A stretch of DNA of 16,201 nt from an uncultured Eubacterium sp. (GCA_910580075.1 CAJTVR010000099.1:1-16201), one strand, 5' to 3'. Counted from the first letter of the stretch, positions 7,993 to 15,712 are shown. Notes: generated from the sequence alone by a model not told the origin. Made by a program: numbers and translations.

Positions 7993-10900
7993 ATGAAGTT
8001 TATAGGGATTACGGGCGGTGTCGGCTCAGGAAAATCCACGATACTAGCCTATCTGAGGAAAAATTACAGGGTCAGGACGCTGATTGCGGATGAAACAGCC
8101 CATGAAATTATGGAACCGGGGTTTGACTGCTATGTGAGGCTGCAGAAAGAATTTGCCCAGGAGAAAATCTGGCTTCACAATGGCAGGTTCAACAGGCAGC
8201 GTCTGGCAGAGATTATTTTTGCGGACGATGAAAAGCGGGAGCGGTTAAACAGCATTGTCCACCCTGCGGTGAAGGAATATATTTTAAAAGAAGTGGAAAA
8301 GGAGCGCCGCAGCGGCTCGACGGATTATGTTGTGCTGGAAGCAGCTCTTTTAATCGAAGACGGATATGATAAAATCTGTGATGAATTATGGTATGTTTAT
8401 GTGACGGAGGAAAACCGCAGGAAGAGGCTGATTGAAAACCGCGGCTATTCGGATGAAAAAATTGCGCAGATGTTTGCAGCACAGCTGCCGGAGGGCGAGT
8501 ACCGCAGACACTGCCAGGTGATTATTGATAATAACGGGCCGATTTCGCAGGTTTATCTGCAGCTGGCACAGCTGTTAAATGATAAAGGAGACAGAAAAAT
8601 GCAAAGAGTACTCGGACAGGAAGAAGACACACAAAAGAAGATTGAATATGTATTCGGACTGGATATCGGGACGCGCAATGTAGTAGGTACCGTAGGATAT
8701 AAAGAAGATAAGGAATTTATCGTAGTCGCACAGTATGCCATGGAACATGAGACGAGAGCTATGCTTGACGGCCAGATTCATGATATCGGACGTGTCGGCC
8801 GTACGATTTCAGTGATTAAAGAAAAACTGGAAGACCAGATCGGCCAGGAACTTACAGAAGTATGCATTGCAGCTGCCGGACGTGTATTAAAGACAGTGAC
8901 GACATTTGCAGAATATGAATTTCCGGAAGAAACAGTTGTTACAGGCGAGCATATCCATACGCTGGAACTTCTTGGCGTAGATAAAGCGGCACAGGAATTA
9001 AAAGAAGAAAATGATACAAAGTATAAATTTTACTGTGTCGGATATTCTGTCATGAAATATTACATCAATGACGAGATTTTTTCAAATATAGAAAGCCATA
9101 AAGCAGATAAAATTTCTGCAAAAATTATCGTAACATTTCTGCCGGAAGACGTTGTGGACGGACTGTATATGGCAGTCGGCTTTGCGGGTCTTACCGTAGC
9201 AAATATGACGCTGGAGCCGATAGCTGCCATCGATGTAGCGATTCCGGAAAATTTCCGCATGCTGAATATCGCGCTGGTCGATGTAGGTGCAGGTACGTCC
9301 GATATTTCTCTGACCAGGGACGGAAGCATTATTGCATACGGCATGATTCCATTTGCCGGGGACGAACTGACAGAAATGATTGTGCAGCATTACCTGGTTG
9401 ATTTTAAAATGGCAGAGCATATCAAACTGTCAGCAGCCACAGACGATGAAATTGAATTTGAAGACATCATGAGCTTAAAACATACAATTACAGCGGAAGA
9501 AGTATGGAAACTGACAGAACCGCTGGTTGACAGGATGTCTACGGATGTGGCAGAAAAGATTAAGGAATTAAACGGAGACCAGAGTGTCAGCGCAACGTTT
9601 ATTGTCGGCGGCGGCGGAAAGATACACGGCTTTGATGAAATGCTGGCTAAAAAACTCGAGCTGCCTCAGGAGCGTGTGGCTCTGCGCGGTGCGGAAGTAT
9701 TGAAGGAAGTTACTTTTTTACAGGATGAGATTGTCAAAGACCCGCTGCTTGTAACCCCGATTGGTATCTGCCTGAATTACTACGAACAGAAAAACAACTT
9801 TATTATGGTGCGCTTTAACGGCGAACGCCTGAAACTGTATGATAATAACAAACTAACGATTGTAGATGCAGCAATCCAGGCCGGATTTCCGAATGACCAG
9901 CTGTTCCCGAAACGCGGGCGGGAGATTAATTTTACCGTCAATGGCAGACCGAGAATTGTACGGGGAGAAGCCGGGGAAGCAGCCATTATCCGTATGAATG
10001 ACCGTCCGGCTTCGATTAATACGCCGATTGAGCCAAACTGCGATATTTCCATCGAGCCTTCTACCGCAGGCAGGGAAGCCCGCTATATGGTCGGCCAGCT
10101 GGAAGAATATCACAGTTCTACCATTACATTTGAAGTAAACGGCAAACTGATTACATGTCCCAGATATGTGGAAGTAAACGGCGTTTTAGAGCCTCCGACT
10201 TACGAAATAAAAGAAAATGATGCAATTGTAACAAGAAGTTTTTATACGGTAGAACAGCTGGCAGAATTTATGGATGTAGAGCTGGATATGGATGCAGATA
10301 TCTTAGTTAATAACCGGGTCGAAGACTTGCAGGCGCTTGTATATGAAAACTTCAGCGTAGACTGGAAAGTCATCTCCTACCGTTCCACACCGCAGGATGT
10401 ATACCCGGATGCGCCGCCAAAAAGAGTGCCGGATTTAGAGGCCAAAAAGAGGATGAAAAAGTCGGAAGGCCAGTCTGCGATCCTCTCTCTTCCGCAGCTG
10501 CAGGTCAGCCAGGCAGCCTTAAGAGAAATCCCGGCCCAGACAAAGGATATGTTTGGCAAGGCATTTACAGATCTGTCGGGTACATCGGATGCGCAGGGAA
10601 AAGCATCTGTATCTGCTGCCCAGACGGACATGCAGCGGAAATCCCAGGATGCAGCAGATGTGAATGCGGCCGGAGGACAGAAAACGTCAGAACAGCAGGC
10701 AGCAGCGGCGTCAAGGAGTTTAGCCGGAGCGGTACAGGCAGCATCAGTAACAGGGAATCAGGCAGAAGCAGGGCAGGCAGCATCAGTAACAGGGAATCAG
10801 GTAGAAGCAGGGCAGGCAGCATCAGTAACAGGAGATTCAGCCGGAACAGTACAGGCAGCAAAAGTGCCAGGGAGTTTAGCCGGAACGGAGCGGGCAGCAT

Positions 10901-11892
10901 CAGCTTCTGTAAATCAAGGCAGTGCATCACAGGGGAATGGAAGCAGCAGCCAGACAGAGCCGTCTGCTGAAAACAAGGACAGTGTGATGCAGCCTGCAGT
11001 TTCAGAAAATGGCAACAGAGCCTTAGGTTCATCTGCAGCAGAGGGTGAATCAGGCCAGCCACCGGTATCAGGAAACCAGAACAGTGCAGATGCGTCTGAA
11101 GGCAGAATGGTGCAGGCAGCGTCAGTAGCAGGAAGCCAGGGCAGCATAGGTTCATCGGAAAGAGGAACGGCACAGCCGGCAGCAGTGTCAGAAAATCAGG
11201 GCGGTACAGATTTGCCTGAAAGCAGAATCAGCCAGCCGGCAGCAGTGTCAGGAAATCAGGGCAGTGTGATGCAGCAGACATCAGATGGAAGCGGAGCAGT
11301 TCAGCCTGCAGTGTCAGGGAATTTCGCTGGAGCCGTACAGGGTTCTGAAATTTCTGGAAATAAAGCTGGCATGACACAGGCAGCAGGCATTGAATCAGAC
11401 AGGCAGCAGGCATTGAATCAGACAGGCAGCAGCCAGCAGGCAGAATCTGAAAATTCAGCTAATGCAGCACAGGGGCTGGGGATGTCAGAAGGCAGACCGG
11501 AAGCAGTGCAGACAATGACAGCTTCTGGAAATAAAGATACAGCAGAAGCATCACAGGCCAGAGCAGAAGACCTGAATCACAGCAGTGCAGGTTTTACAGA
11601 AAAGCAGGCATCTGCAGCCGCTGTACAGACGGCAGCAGGCAGTGCAGAGTCAGAATCTGTATCTGGACAGGCAGTGTCAGGACAGCCGTTCCAGGTTGTG
11701 ATAAATGGCGAGACTGTCACTTTGAAAAATAAAAAAGAGTATATTTTTGTAGATATATTTGAACATATTACGTTCGATTTATCACAGTCCAAGGGACGCA
11801 TGCTTAAGACAGAAGTAAACGGTATCGATGCTCAGTATACACAGTTACTGCATCCGGGTGATAAAATCAATATTTATTGGAAGGAAAGCTAA
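7993..11892 (+). CDS. coaE: Dephospho-CoA kinase joined in frame to an FtsA-like protein (single open frame)
   Basis: The first ~200 residues are a complete dephospho-CoA kinase, which phosphorylates the ribose 3'-OH of dephospho-CoA in the last step of CoA synthesis. It has a Walker A loop GGVGSGKST near residues 8-16, the substrate-lid region, and a normal C-terminal end (EYRRHCQVIIDN, then QLAQLL). No stop follows. The frame continues through NDKGDRK into the FtsA-like protein (Met at residue 203) and ends after 1299 residues. A tandem TGA-TAA at 8580-8585 lies one frame away, where a coaE stop would be expected. The start ATG has AAGGGTGA (7980-7987) upstream; the upstream in-frame ATG at 7891 adds 34 residues unlike CoaE. 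Either this is a true fusion, or one base was lost or gained near 8580 (evolution or sequencing error). A strong internal start at 8599 makes a second, separate product likely. Confidence 0.8.
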   Translation: MKFIGITGGVGSGKSTILAYLRKNYRVRTLIADETAHEIMEPGFDCYVRLQKEFAQEKIWLHNGRFNRQRLAEIIFADDEKRERLNSIVHPAVKEYILKEVEKERRSGSTDYVVLEAALLIEDGYDKICDELWYVYVTEENRRKRLIENRGYSDEKIAQMFAAQLPEGEYRRHCQVIIDNNGPISQVYLQLAQLLNDKGDRKMQRVLGQEEDTQKKIEYVFGLDIGTRNVVGTVGYKEDKEFIVVAQYAMEHETRAMLDGQIHDIGRVGRTISVIKEKLEDQIGQELTEVCIAAAGRVLKTVTTFAEYEFPEETVVTGEHIHTLELLGVDKAAQELKEENDTKYKFYCVGYSVMKYYINDEIFSNIESHKADKISAKIIVTFLPEDVVDGLYMAVGFAGLTVANMTLEPIAAIDVAIPENFRMLNIALVDVGAGTSDISLTRDGSIIAYGMIPFAGDELTEMIVQHYLVDFKMAEHIKLSAATDDEIEFEDIMSLKHTITAEEVWKLTEPLVDRMSTDVAEKIKELNGDQSVSATFIVGGGGKIHGFDEMLAKKLELPQERVALRGAEVLKEVTFLQDEIVKDPLLVTPIGICLNYYEQKNNFIMVRFNGERLKLYDNNKLTIVDAAIQAGFPNDQLFPKRGREINFTVNGRPRIVRGEAGEAAIIRMNDRPASINTPIEPNCDISIEPSTAGREARYMVGQLEEYHSSTITFEVNGKLITCPRYVEVNGVLEPPTYEIKENDAIVTRSFYTVEQLAEFMDVELDMDADILVNNRVEDLQALVYENFSVDWKVISYRSTPQDVYPDAPPKRVPDLEAKKRMKKSEGQSAILSLPQLQVSQAALREIPAQTKDMFGKAFTDLSGTSDAQGKASVSAAQTDMQRKSQDAADVNAAGGQKTSEQQAAAASRSLAGAVQAASVTGNQAEAGQAASVTGNQVEAGQAASVTGDSAGTVQAAKVPGSLAGTERAASASVNQGSASQGNGSSSQTEPSAENKDSVMQPAVSENGNRALGSSAAEGESGQPPVSGNQNSADASEGRMVQAASVAGSQGSIGSSERGTAQPAAVSENQGGTDLPESRISQPAAVSGNQGSVMQQTSDGSGAVQPAVSGNFAGAVQGSEISGNKAGMTQAAGIESDRQQALNQTGSSQQAESENSANAAQGLGMSEGRPEAVQTMTASGNKDTAEASQARAEDLNHSSAGFTEKQASAAAVQTAAGSAESESVSGQAVSGQPFQVVINGETVTLKNKKEYIFVDIFEHITFDLSQSKGRMLKTEVNGIDAQYTQLLHPGDKINIYWKES
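8599..11892 (+). CDS. FtsA-like actin-fold ATPase with long repeat linker (internal start)
   Basis: This is the probable separate translation product within the fused frame: 1097 residues from an ATG preceded by AAAGGAGA (8584-8591, 7-nt spacer). Residues 17-375 form an FtsA/PilM-type actin fold, with phosphate loops FGLDIGTRN (19-27) and VDVGAGTSDIS (227-237) and an adenosine motif FIVGGGGKIHGF (334-345). Residues 400-490 hold a VNG-containing domain (FNGERLKLY to CDISIEP) and 505-595 a second unrelated-looking or divergent one. Residues ~655-1028 are a low-complexity Ala/Ser/Gln/Gly linker with repeats. The last ~70 residues (INGETVTL to DKINIYW) resemble the 400-490 domain. Related proteins annotated as cell division protein FtsA are common in Clostridia between coaE and a WalJ-type gene. 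The amphipathic membrane anchor of true FtsA is not seen at the C-terminus. A role in division or envelope assembly is inference. Confidence 0.8.
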   Translation: MQRVLGQEEDTQKKIEYVFGLDIGTRNVVGTVGYKEDKEFIVVAQYAMEHETRAMLDGQIHDIGRVGRTISVIKEKLEDQIGQELTEVCIAAAGRVLKTVTTFAEYEFPEETVVTGEHIHTLELLGVDKAAQELKEENDTKYKFYCVGYSVMKYYINDEIFSNIESHKADKISAKIIVTFLPEDVVDGLYMAVGFAGLTVANMTLEPIAAIDVAIPENFRMLNIALVDVGAGTSDISLTRDGSIIAYGMIPFAGDELTEMIVQHYLVDFKMAEHIKLSAATDDEIEFEDIMSLKHTITAEEVWKLTEPLVDRMSTDVAEKIKELNGDQSVSATFIVGGGGKIHGFDEMLAKKLELPQERVALRGAEVLKEVTFLQDEIVKDPLLVTPIGICLNYYEQKNNFIMVRFNGERLKLYDNNKLTIVDAAIQAGFPNDQLFPKRGREINFTVNGRPRIVRGEAGEAAIIRMNDRPASINTPIEPNCDISIEPSTAGREARYMVGQLEEYHSSTITFEVNGKLITCPRYVEVNGVLEPPTYEIKENDAIVTRSFYTVEQLAEFMDVELDMDADILVNNRVEDLQALVYENFSVDWKVISYRSTPQDVYPDAPPKRVPDLEAKKRMKKSEGQSAILSLPQLQVSQAALREIPAQTKDMFGKAFTDLSGTSDAQGKASVSAAQTDMQRKSQDAADVNAAGGQKTSEQQAAAASRSLAGAVQAASVTGNQAEAGQAASVTGNQVEAGQAASVTGDSAGTVQAAKVPGSLAGTERAASASVNQGSASQGNGSSSQTEPSAENKDSVMQPAVSENGNRALGSSAAEGESGQPPVSGNQNSADASEGRMVQAASVAGSQGSIGSSERGTAQPAAVSENQGGTDLPESRISQPAAVSGNQGSVMQQTSDGSGAVQPAVSGNFAGAVQGSEISGNKAGMTQAAGIESDRQQALNQTGSSQQAESENSANAAQGLGMSEGRPEAVQTMTASGNKDTAEASQARAEDLNHSSAGFTEKQASAAAVQTAAGSAESESVSGQAVSGQPFQVVINGETVTLKNKKEYIFVDIFEHITFDLSQSKGRMLKTEVNGIDAQYTQLLHPGDKINIYWKES
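10735..10832 (+). repeat. 39-bp tandem repeat (2.5 copies) in the linker coding region
   Basis: A 39-bp unit recurs at offsets 10741, 10780 and 10819 (each begins GCATCAGTAACAGG), with one substitution between the first two copies. It encodes a 13-residue unit, AASVTGNQ(A/V)EAGQ. Degenerate versions of the motif (VSGNQ, VSENQ, SGNK and similar) continue to about 11540. Because 39 is a multiple of three, copy-number change here only lengthens or shortens the linker. Confidence 0.9.
11376..11432 (+). repeat. 23-bp tandem duplication in the linker coding region
   Basis: Two perfect 23-bp copies (11384-11406 and 11407-11429), with 8 matching bases before and 3 after, lie inside the FtsA-like frame. 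Since 23 is not a multiple of three, the two copies are read in different frames: the first as GIESDRQ, the second as QALNQTGS. Losing one copy shifts into a TGA at 11447-11449. Gaining one leads to a TGA inside the third copy. Both outcomes would remove the C-terminal domain. Confidence 0.92.
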
Positions 11893-11893
11893 G

Positions 11894-12691
11894 ATGGAAT
11901 TATGCAGCATAGCAAGCGGCAGCAGCGGGAACTGCATCTGTGTAGGAACGGCAGATTCCCACCTGCTGGTGGATGCAGGAATCAGCGGGAAACGCATTGA
12001 AACGGGATTAAATTCTGCAGGACTAAAAACCAGTGAGATGGAAGCTGTGTTAGTCACTCATGAACATATTGACCATATAGCGGGACTTGGCGTAATTGCA
12101 AGACGCTACGGACTTCCGATTTACGGCACGAAAGCAACGCTGGATGCGGTGCTTTGTGCAAAATCGGTCGGAAAAATAGACGAGTCCCTGCTGCATCCGG
12201 TTATTCCGGGCCAGGACTTTCAGATCGGGGATATGACAGTACACCCGCTTTCGATTTCCCACGACGCAGCAGATCCGGTGGCTTATATTATGAAAACAGA
12301 CAGCCAGAAAATTGGTGTAATTACAGATCTTGGAAAATATGATGATTTTATTATAGAAGAACTGCAGAATCTGGATATTTTACTGCTGGAAGCTAACCAT
12401 GATGTGCGCATGCTCCAGACAGGGAGCTATCCTTATCCGCTAAAGCAGCGTATTTTAGGGGACAGGGGGCATCTTTCGAATGTGCTCTCCGGCCAGCTGC
12501 TGGGACGGCTGTTGCATGACCGCTTTAAGGCGGTTGTCCTGGGGCATTTAAGCAAAGAGAATAATTATGCAGAGCTGGCTTATGAGACCGTGCGCCTGGA
12601 AGTATCTATGGGTGAGAATCCATATAAAGGGGATGATTTTCCGATTTATGTGGCGAAGCGGAGTGAGGCTTCACAGATGATTTGTGCATAG
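11894..12691 (+). CDS. walJ: MBL-fold metallohydrolase, WalJ/YycJ family
   Basis: This 265-residue cytoplasmic protein is a metallo-beta-lactamase-fold hydrolase of the YycJ/WalJ family, an exonuclease-like group genetically linked to WalRK cell wall signalling and replication coordination in Bacillus. The metal site is complete: THEHIDH at 55-61 (HxHxDH), His123-Asp124 (ISHDA), Asp145 (ITDLG), His193 (GHLSN) and His218 (LGHLSKENN). Length matches B. subtilis YycJ (about 264). The start ATG lies 1 base after the FtsA-like stop, with AAGGAAAG (11881-11888) upstream, so translation is probably coupled. An upstream in-frame ATG at 11828 would overlap the FtsA-like gene and adds unrelated residues. 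walK/walR are not in the window. Confidence 0.92.
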   Translation: MELCSIASGSSGNCICVGTADSHLLVDAGISGKRIETGLNSAGLKTSEMEAVLVTHEHIDHIAGLGVIARRYGLPIYGTKATLDAVLCAKSVGKIDESLLHPVIPGQDFQIGDMTVHPLSISHDAADPVAYIMKTDSQKIGVITDLGKYDDFIIEELQNLDILLLEANHDVRMLQTGSYPYPLKQRILGDRGHLSNVLSGQLLGRLLHDRFKAVVLGHLSKENNYAELAYETVRLEVSMGENPYKGDDFPIYVAKRSEASQMICA

Positions 12692-12851
12692 GGACAGGGC
12701 TGGCGGATAAAAATGAAAATGGACTGAAAAAGATGAAAGAGTTTCCTGAAAAAAGAATGCGCCTGAATGATCCAGGCTTATATTCAACTTGACTGGTGGG
12801 TATATGATGGAAATGAACCTCAGATGTATTTCAGCAAAGAGGAAGAAAAAA

Positions 12852-13355
12852 ATGAGTGAGATTTATTTTGAACGTGCAGCAGATATTGGAACATTATACC
12901 TGGAACATATTTTTTATGAATTTGAGGGTGAACCGATCTTATTTACATGTACAGATGATGTAAAAAATACGTATCTTTGTCTTTGTTCCGATATTCGTTA
13001 TGAACAAAAATGGATTGTGGTTCAGTGTGGCATTCTGCAGCTAAAAGCCTTGATTGAAGAAGAAACAGACATTGCATCTGTATTTTTATCTGCGAAAAAG
13101 GCAGCTGTCATCTCTATGGATTTACAGGGAAAAGAATGCAGTTATATGACAGATATAAACTGCGTAGACAGGCTGGATTTACCAGAAGAAGGAATATCTG
13201 TAAGACGCGAAAAAATAAGACACGAAATGTATAGCAGCTGTTTAACTGATATTAGTTATTCTGCTGAAAAATCAGGAAATACTAGGAATGAATTTCAAAT
13301 AAGTTCTGAAAATGAAATAAAGTATTGTAATTTCAGCCAAAGTAGTGTATGTTAA
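12852..13355 (+). CDS. Hypothetical protein (DUF6575-like pattern), 167 aa
   Basis: I do not know a function for this soluble protein. Its N-terminal ~85 residues show a pattern like small DUF6575-type proteins: GTLYLEHIFYEFEGEPILF, then a YLCLC segment, QKWIV, and a helix LKALIEEETDIASVFL. This match is tentative. The second half is polar, rich in Ser/Asn/Glu, and has no visible motif. There are no membrane segments or signal peptide. The start chosen (12852, MSEIYFERAADIG) has AGAGGAAG (12838-12845) upstream; alternative ATGs at 12804, 12807 and 12813, or TTG at 12789, would add up to 21 residues with weaker sites. The gene is visibly AT-richer than its neighbours and sits alone between walJ and a terminator, suggesting separate acquisition. 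A weak stem (GCCTG 12761-12765 with CAGGC 12773-12777) lies between it and walJ. Confidence 0.75.
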   Translation: MSEIYFERAADIGTLYLEHIFYEFEGEPILFTCTDDVKNTYLCLCSDIRYEQKWIVVQCGILQLKALIEEETDIASVFLSAKKAAVISMDLQGKECSYMTDINCVDRLDLPEEGISVRREKIRHEMYSSCLTDISYSAEKSGNTRNEFQISSENEIKYCNFSQSSVC

Positions 13356-13374
13356 TATTAGTTAGAAAACGAAC

Positions 13375-13409
13375 GAGGATGTTCCAGAAGGAGCATCCTT
13401 GTTTTTTTT
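13375..13409 (+). terminator. Intrinsic terminator after the hypothetical gene
   Basis: GAGGATG (13375-13381) pairs with CATCCTT (13394-13400), with an inner TCC/GGA pairing around an AGAA loop, followed by eight T residues (13402-13409). It separates the hypothetical gene from glutamine synthetase, which therefore needs its own promoter in the short AT-rich stretch 13400-13460; TATATA at 13423-13428 is a possible -10, without a convincing -35. Confidence 0.9.
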
Positions 13410-13467
13410 CATAAGATATGCATATATACATACGTATTTCTAAGGATTGGAAAGAAAGGAAATAAGA

Positions 13468-15582
13468 ATGAGTGAATATTTCAATGTAGCAGATATTTTT
13501 GGTGAAAATGTGTTTAATGATTCTGTGATGCAGGCACGGCTGCCGAAAAAAGTTTACAAAAAAATGAGGGAAATTATTGAAAATGATGCAGAGTTAGACC
13601 TTGACACCGCTGATGTTGTTGCTCATGAAATGAAAGAATGGGCGATTGAGAAAGGTGCAACGCATTATTCGCACTGGTTTCAGCCGTTAACGGGAGTGAC
13701 TGCTGAAAAACATGATTCCTTTATAGCAGCTCCGATGTCAACAGGCAAAGTACTGATGAGTTTTTCCGGCAAAGAACTGATCAAAGGAGAGCCGGATGCT
13801 TCCTCTTTCCCTTCCGGCGGATTACGGGCAACCTTTGAAGCAAGAGGATATACGGCATGGGACTGCACATCTCCGGCATTCGTACGCCAGGATGCTGCGG
13901 GAGCTATTCTCTGTATTCCGACGGCGTTTTGTTCTTATACCGGAGAGGCGCTGGACCAAAAAACTCCGCTGCTGCGTTCCATGGAAGCGATTAACGAGCA
14001 GTCAGTCAGGCTGATACGTCTGTTTGGCAATACAACTTCCAAAAAAGTAACCCCGTCTGTCGGACCTGAACAGGAATATTTTATTGTAGACAGAGAGAAA
14101 TATCTGCAGAGAAAAGACCTGATTTTTACAGGGCGCACTTTATTCGGGGCAATGCCGCCAAAAGGTCAGGAAATGGATGACCATTATTTTGGAGCGATTC
14201 GTGAGCGCATTGCAGCATATATGAGGGATGTCAATAAAGAACTGTGGAAACTGGGTGTTTCTGCCAAAACACAGCATAATGAGGCTGCTCCGGCACAGCA
14301 CGAACTGGCACCGATTTATGCAGAATGCAATATTGCAGTGGATGACAACCATTTGATTATGGAAACGCTCAAAAAAGTGGCAGGACGCCACGGACTGCAG
14401 TGCCTGCTCCATGAAAAGCCGTTTGCAGGTGTCAATGGTTCCGGCAAACATAATAACTGGTCGCTTGTAACGAATGACGGAATTAACCTGTTAGAGCCGG
14501 GCGTGACTCCGCATGAAAATATCCAGTTTTTGCTGATACTGACCTGTATTGTAAAAGCAGTGGATGAACATGCACAGCTGCTCCGTGCTTCAGCAGCCGA
14601 CGTAGGCAATGACCACAGGCTGGGTGCAAACGAGGCACCGCCGGCAATTCTGTCCGTATTTTTAGGCGAGCAGCTGGAGGATGTATTTTCCCAGCTGATC
14701 AGTACAGGTATGGCGACGCATTCCATAAAAAGACAGATGTTAGAAACAGGAGTAAAAACACTGCCTGATTTCCGCAAAGATGCAACCGACCGCAACCGTA
14801 CGTCACCGTTTGCATTTACAGGCAATAAATTTGAGTTCCGTATGGTGGGTTCCCAGGATTCTGTTGCACAGTCAAATGTTGTTTTGAATACAATTGTAGC
14901 AGAAGCCTTTGCAGAAGCCTGTGATGTATTAGAGCAGGCAGATGATTTTAATAAAGCAGTACATGACCTGATTAAACAGTATGCGGTAGAACATCAGAAA
15001 ATCATATTTAATGGCAACGGCTACTCGGATGAATGGGTAGAAGAGGCTGCAAAACGGGGGCTGCCGAACATTAAATCTATGGTGGATGCAATTCCGGCAT
15101 ACACAGCAGATAAATCCATTGCTGTATTTGAAAAATTTAATGTATTTACCAGATCAGAATTAGAGTCGCGTGTGGAAATTGAATATGAGACTTATGCAAA
15201 AACGATTAACATAGAAGCAAAGGCAATGATTGATATTGCCAGCAAACAGATTATTCCGGCAGTTATCAAATATACAACCGTGCTGGCAGCTTCTATTAAT
15301 GAGGTAAAAGCCGCCTGCGATGCAGATGTCAGTGTCCAGACTGAGCTGCTCAAAGAGGTATCCTGCCTGTTAGCAGAGACGAAAGCAGCATTAAAGAAAC
15401 TGACCAGTGCCGATGCCGTCGGATCTAAAATGGAAGACGGCCGCGAGAGGGCAGTTTATTACCGGGATGTCATGAAAACGGCAATGGATGAGCTGCGCAC
15501 ACCGGTAGACCAGCTGGAGATGCTGGTGGATAAGGAGATGTGGCCGATGCCGTCGTATGGAGATCTGATTTTTGAAGTATAG
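13468..15582 (+). CDS. glnN: Glutamine synthetase type III
   Basis: This 704-residue enzyme makes glutamine from glutamate, ammonia and ATP, the main entry of ammonia into metabolism. It belongs to the long type III class (about 700 residues), not the shorter GlnA types. Visible active-site segments are PEQEYFIVD (near 200), KTQHNEAAPAQHELAP (near 266-281), GVNGSGKHNNWSL (near 321-333) and RTSPFAFTGNKFEFR (near 444-458). The C-terminal ~150 residues form the helical extension typical of the class. The ATG at 13468 is preferred over the in-frame TTG at 13447 because AAGAAAGGA (13452-13460) precedes it and MSEYFNVADIFGENVFN matches the family start. It is monocistronic between two terminators. 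No regulatory site is evident. Confidence 0.97.
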   Translation: MSEYFNVADIFGENVFNDSVMQARLPKKVYKKMREIIENDAELDLDTADVVAHEMKEWAIEKGATHYSHWFQPLTGVTAEKHDSFIAAPMSTGKVLMSFSGKELIKGEPDASSFPSGGLRATFEARGYTAWDCTSPAFVRQDAAGAILCIPTAFCSYTGEALDQKTPLLRSMEAINEQSVRLIRLFGNTTSKKVTPSVGPEQEYFIVDREKYLQRKDLIFTGRTLFGAMPPKGQEMDDHYFGAIRERIAAYMRDVNKELWKLGVSAKTQHNEAAPAQHELAPIYAECNIAVDDNHLIMETLKKVAGRHGLQCLLHEKPFAGVNGSGKHNNWSLVTNDGINLLEPGVTPHENIQFLLILTCIVKAVDEHAQLLRASAADVGNDHRLGANEAPPAILSVFLGEQLEDVFSQLISTGMATHSIKRQMLETGVKTLPDFRKDATDRNRTSPFAFTGNKFEFRMVGSQDSVAQSNVVLNTIVAEAFAEACDVLEQADDFNKAVHDLIKQYAVEHQKIIFNGNGYSDEWVEEAAKRGLPNIKSMVDAIPAYTADKSIAVFEKFNVFTRSELESRVEIEYETYAKTINIEAKAMIDIASKQIIPAVIKYTTVLAASINEVKAACDADVSVQTELLKEVSCLLAETKAALKKLTSADAVGSKMEDGRERAVYYRDVMKTAMDELRTPVDQLEMLVDKEMWPMPSYGDLIFEV

Positions 15583-15673
15583 TTTTACATAAATATTGAA
15601 AAAGCAGGGGACGGGTGTCTGCACCCTGGCTATGACGAAAAGTCTGTAAATACAGATCTTTTATGATAATGAT

Positions 15674-15712
15674 GGGCGAAAAGCTTGAAAATGAGCTTTT
15701 CGCCCTTGTTTT
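15674..15712 (+). terminator. Strong intrinsic terminator of glutamine synthetase
   Basis: A perfect 12-bp stem pairs GGGCGAAAAGCT (15674-15685) with AGCTTTTCGCCC (15694-15705) around an 8-nt loop, followed by TTGTTTT (15706-15712). It lies about 90 bases after the stop codon. The transposase relic begins 13 bases further on. A smaller stem (GGGTG/CACCC near 15613-15626) precedes it. Confidence 0.93.

Noticed and set aside
8572..8585. Programmed -1 frameshift at the coaE end to reach the TGA-TAA
   Set aside because: The bases before the out-of-frame stops do not form a canonical X-XXY-YYZ slippery heptamer, and no strong downstream structure is evident; a plain indel or true fusion fits better.
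10565..11173. Long minus-strand frame (202 codons) opposite the linker
   Set aside because: It is a shadow of the repeat-rich CAG/GCA coding strand, giving Leu/Pro/Ala-rich nonsense without a ribosome binding site or family match.
10735..11560. CRISPR-like repeat array
   Set aside because: Repeats are contiguous, in frame and coding, with no unique spacers between identical direct repeats and no cas genes.
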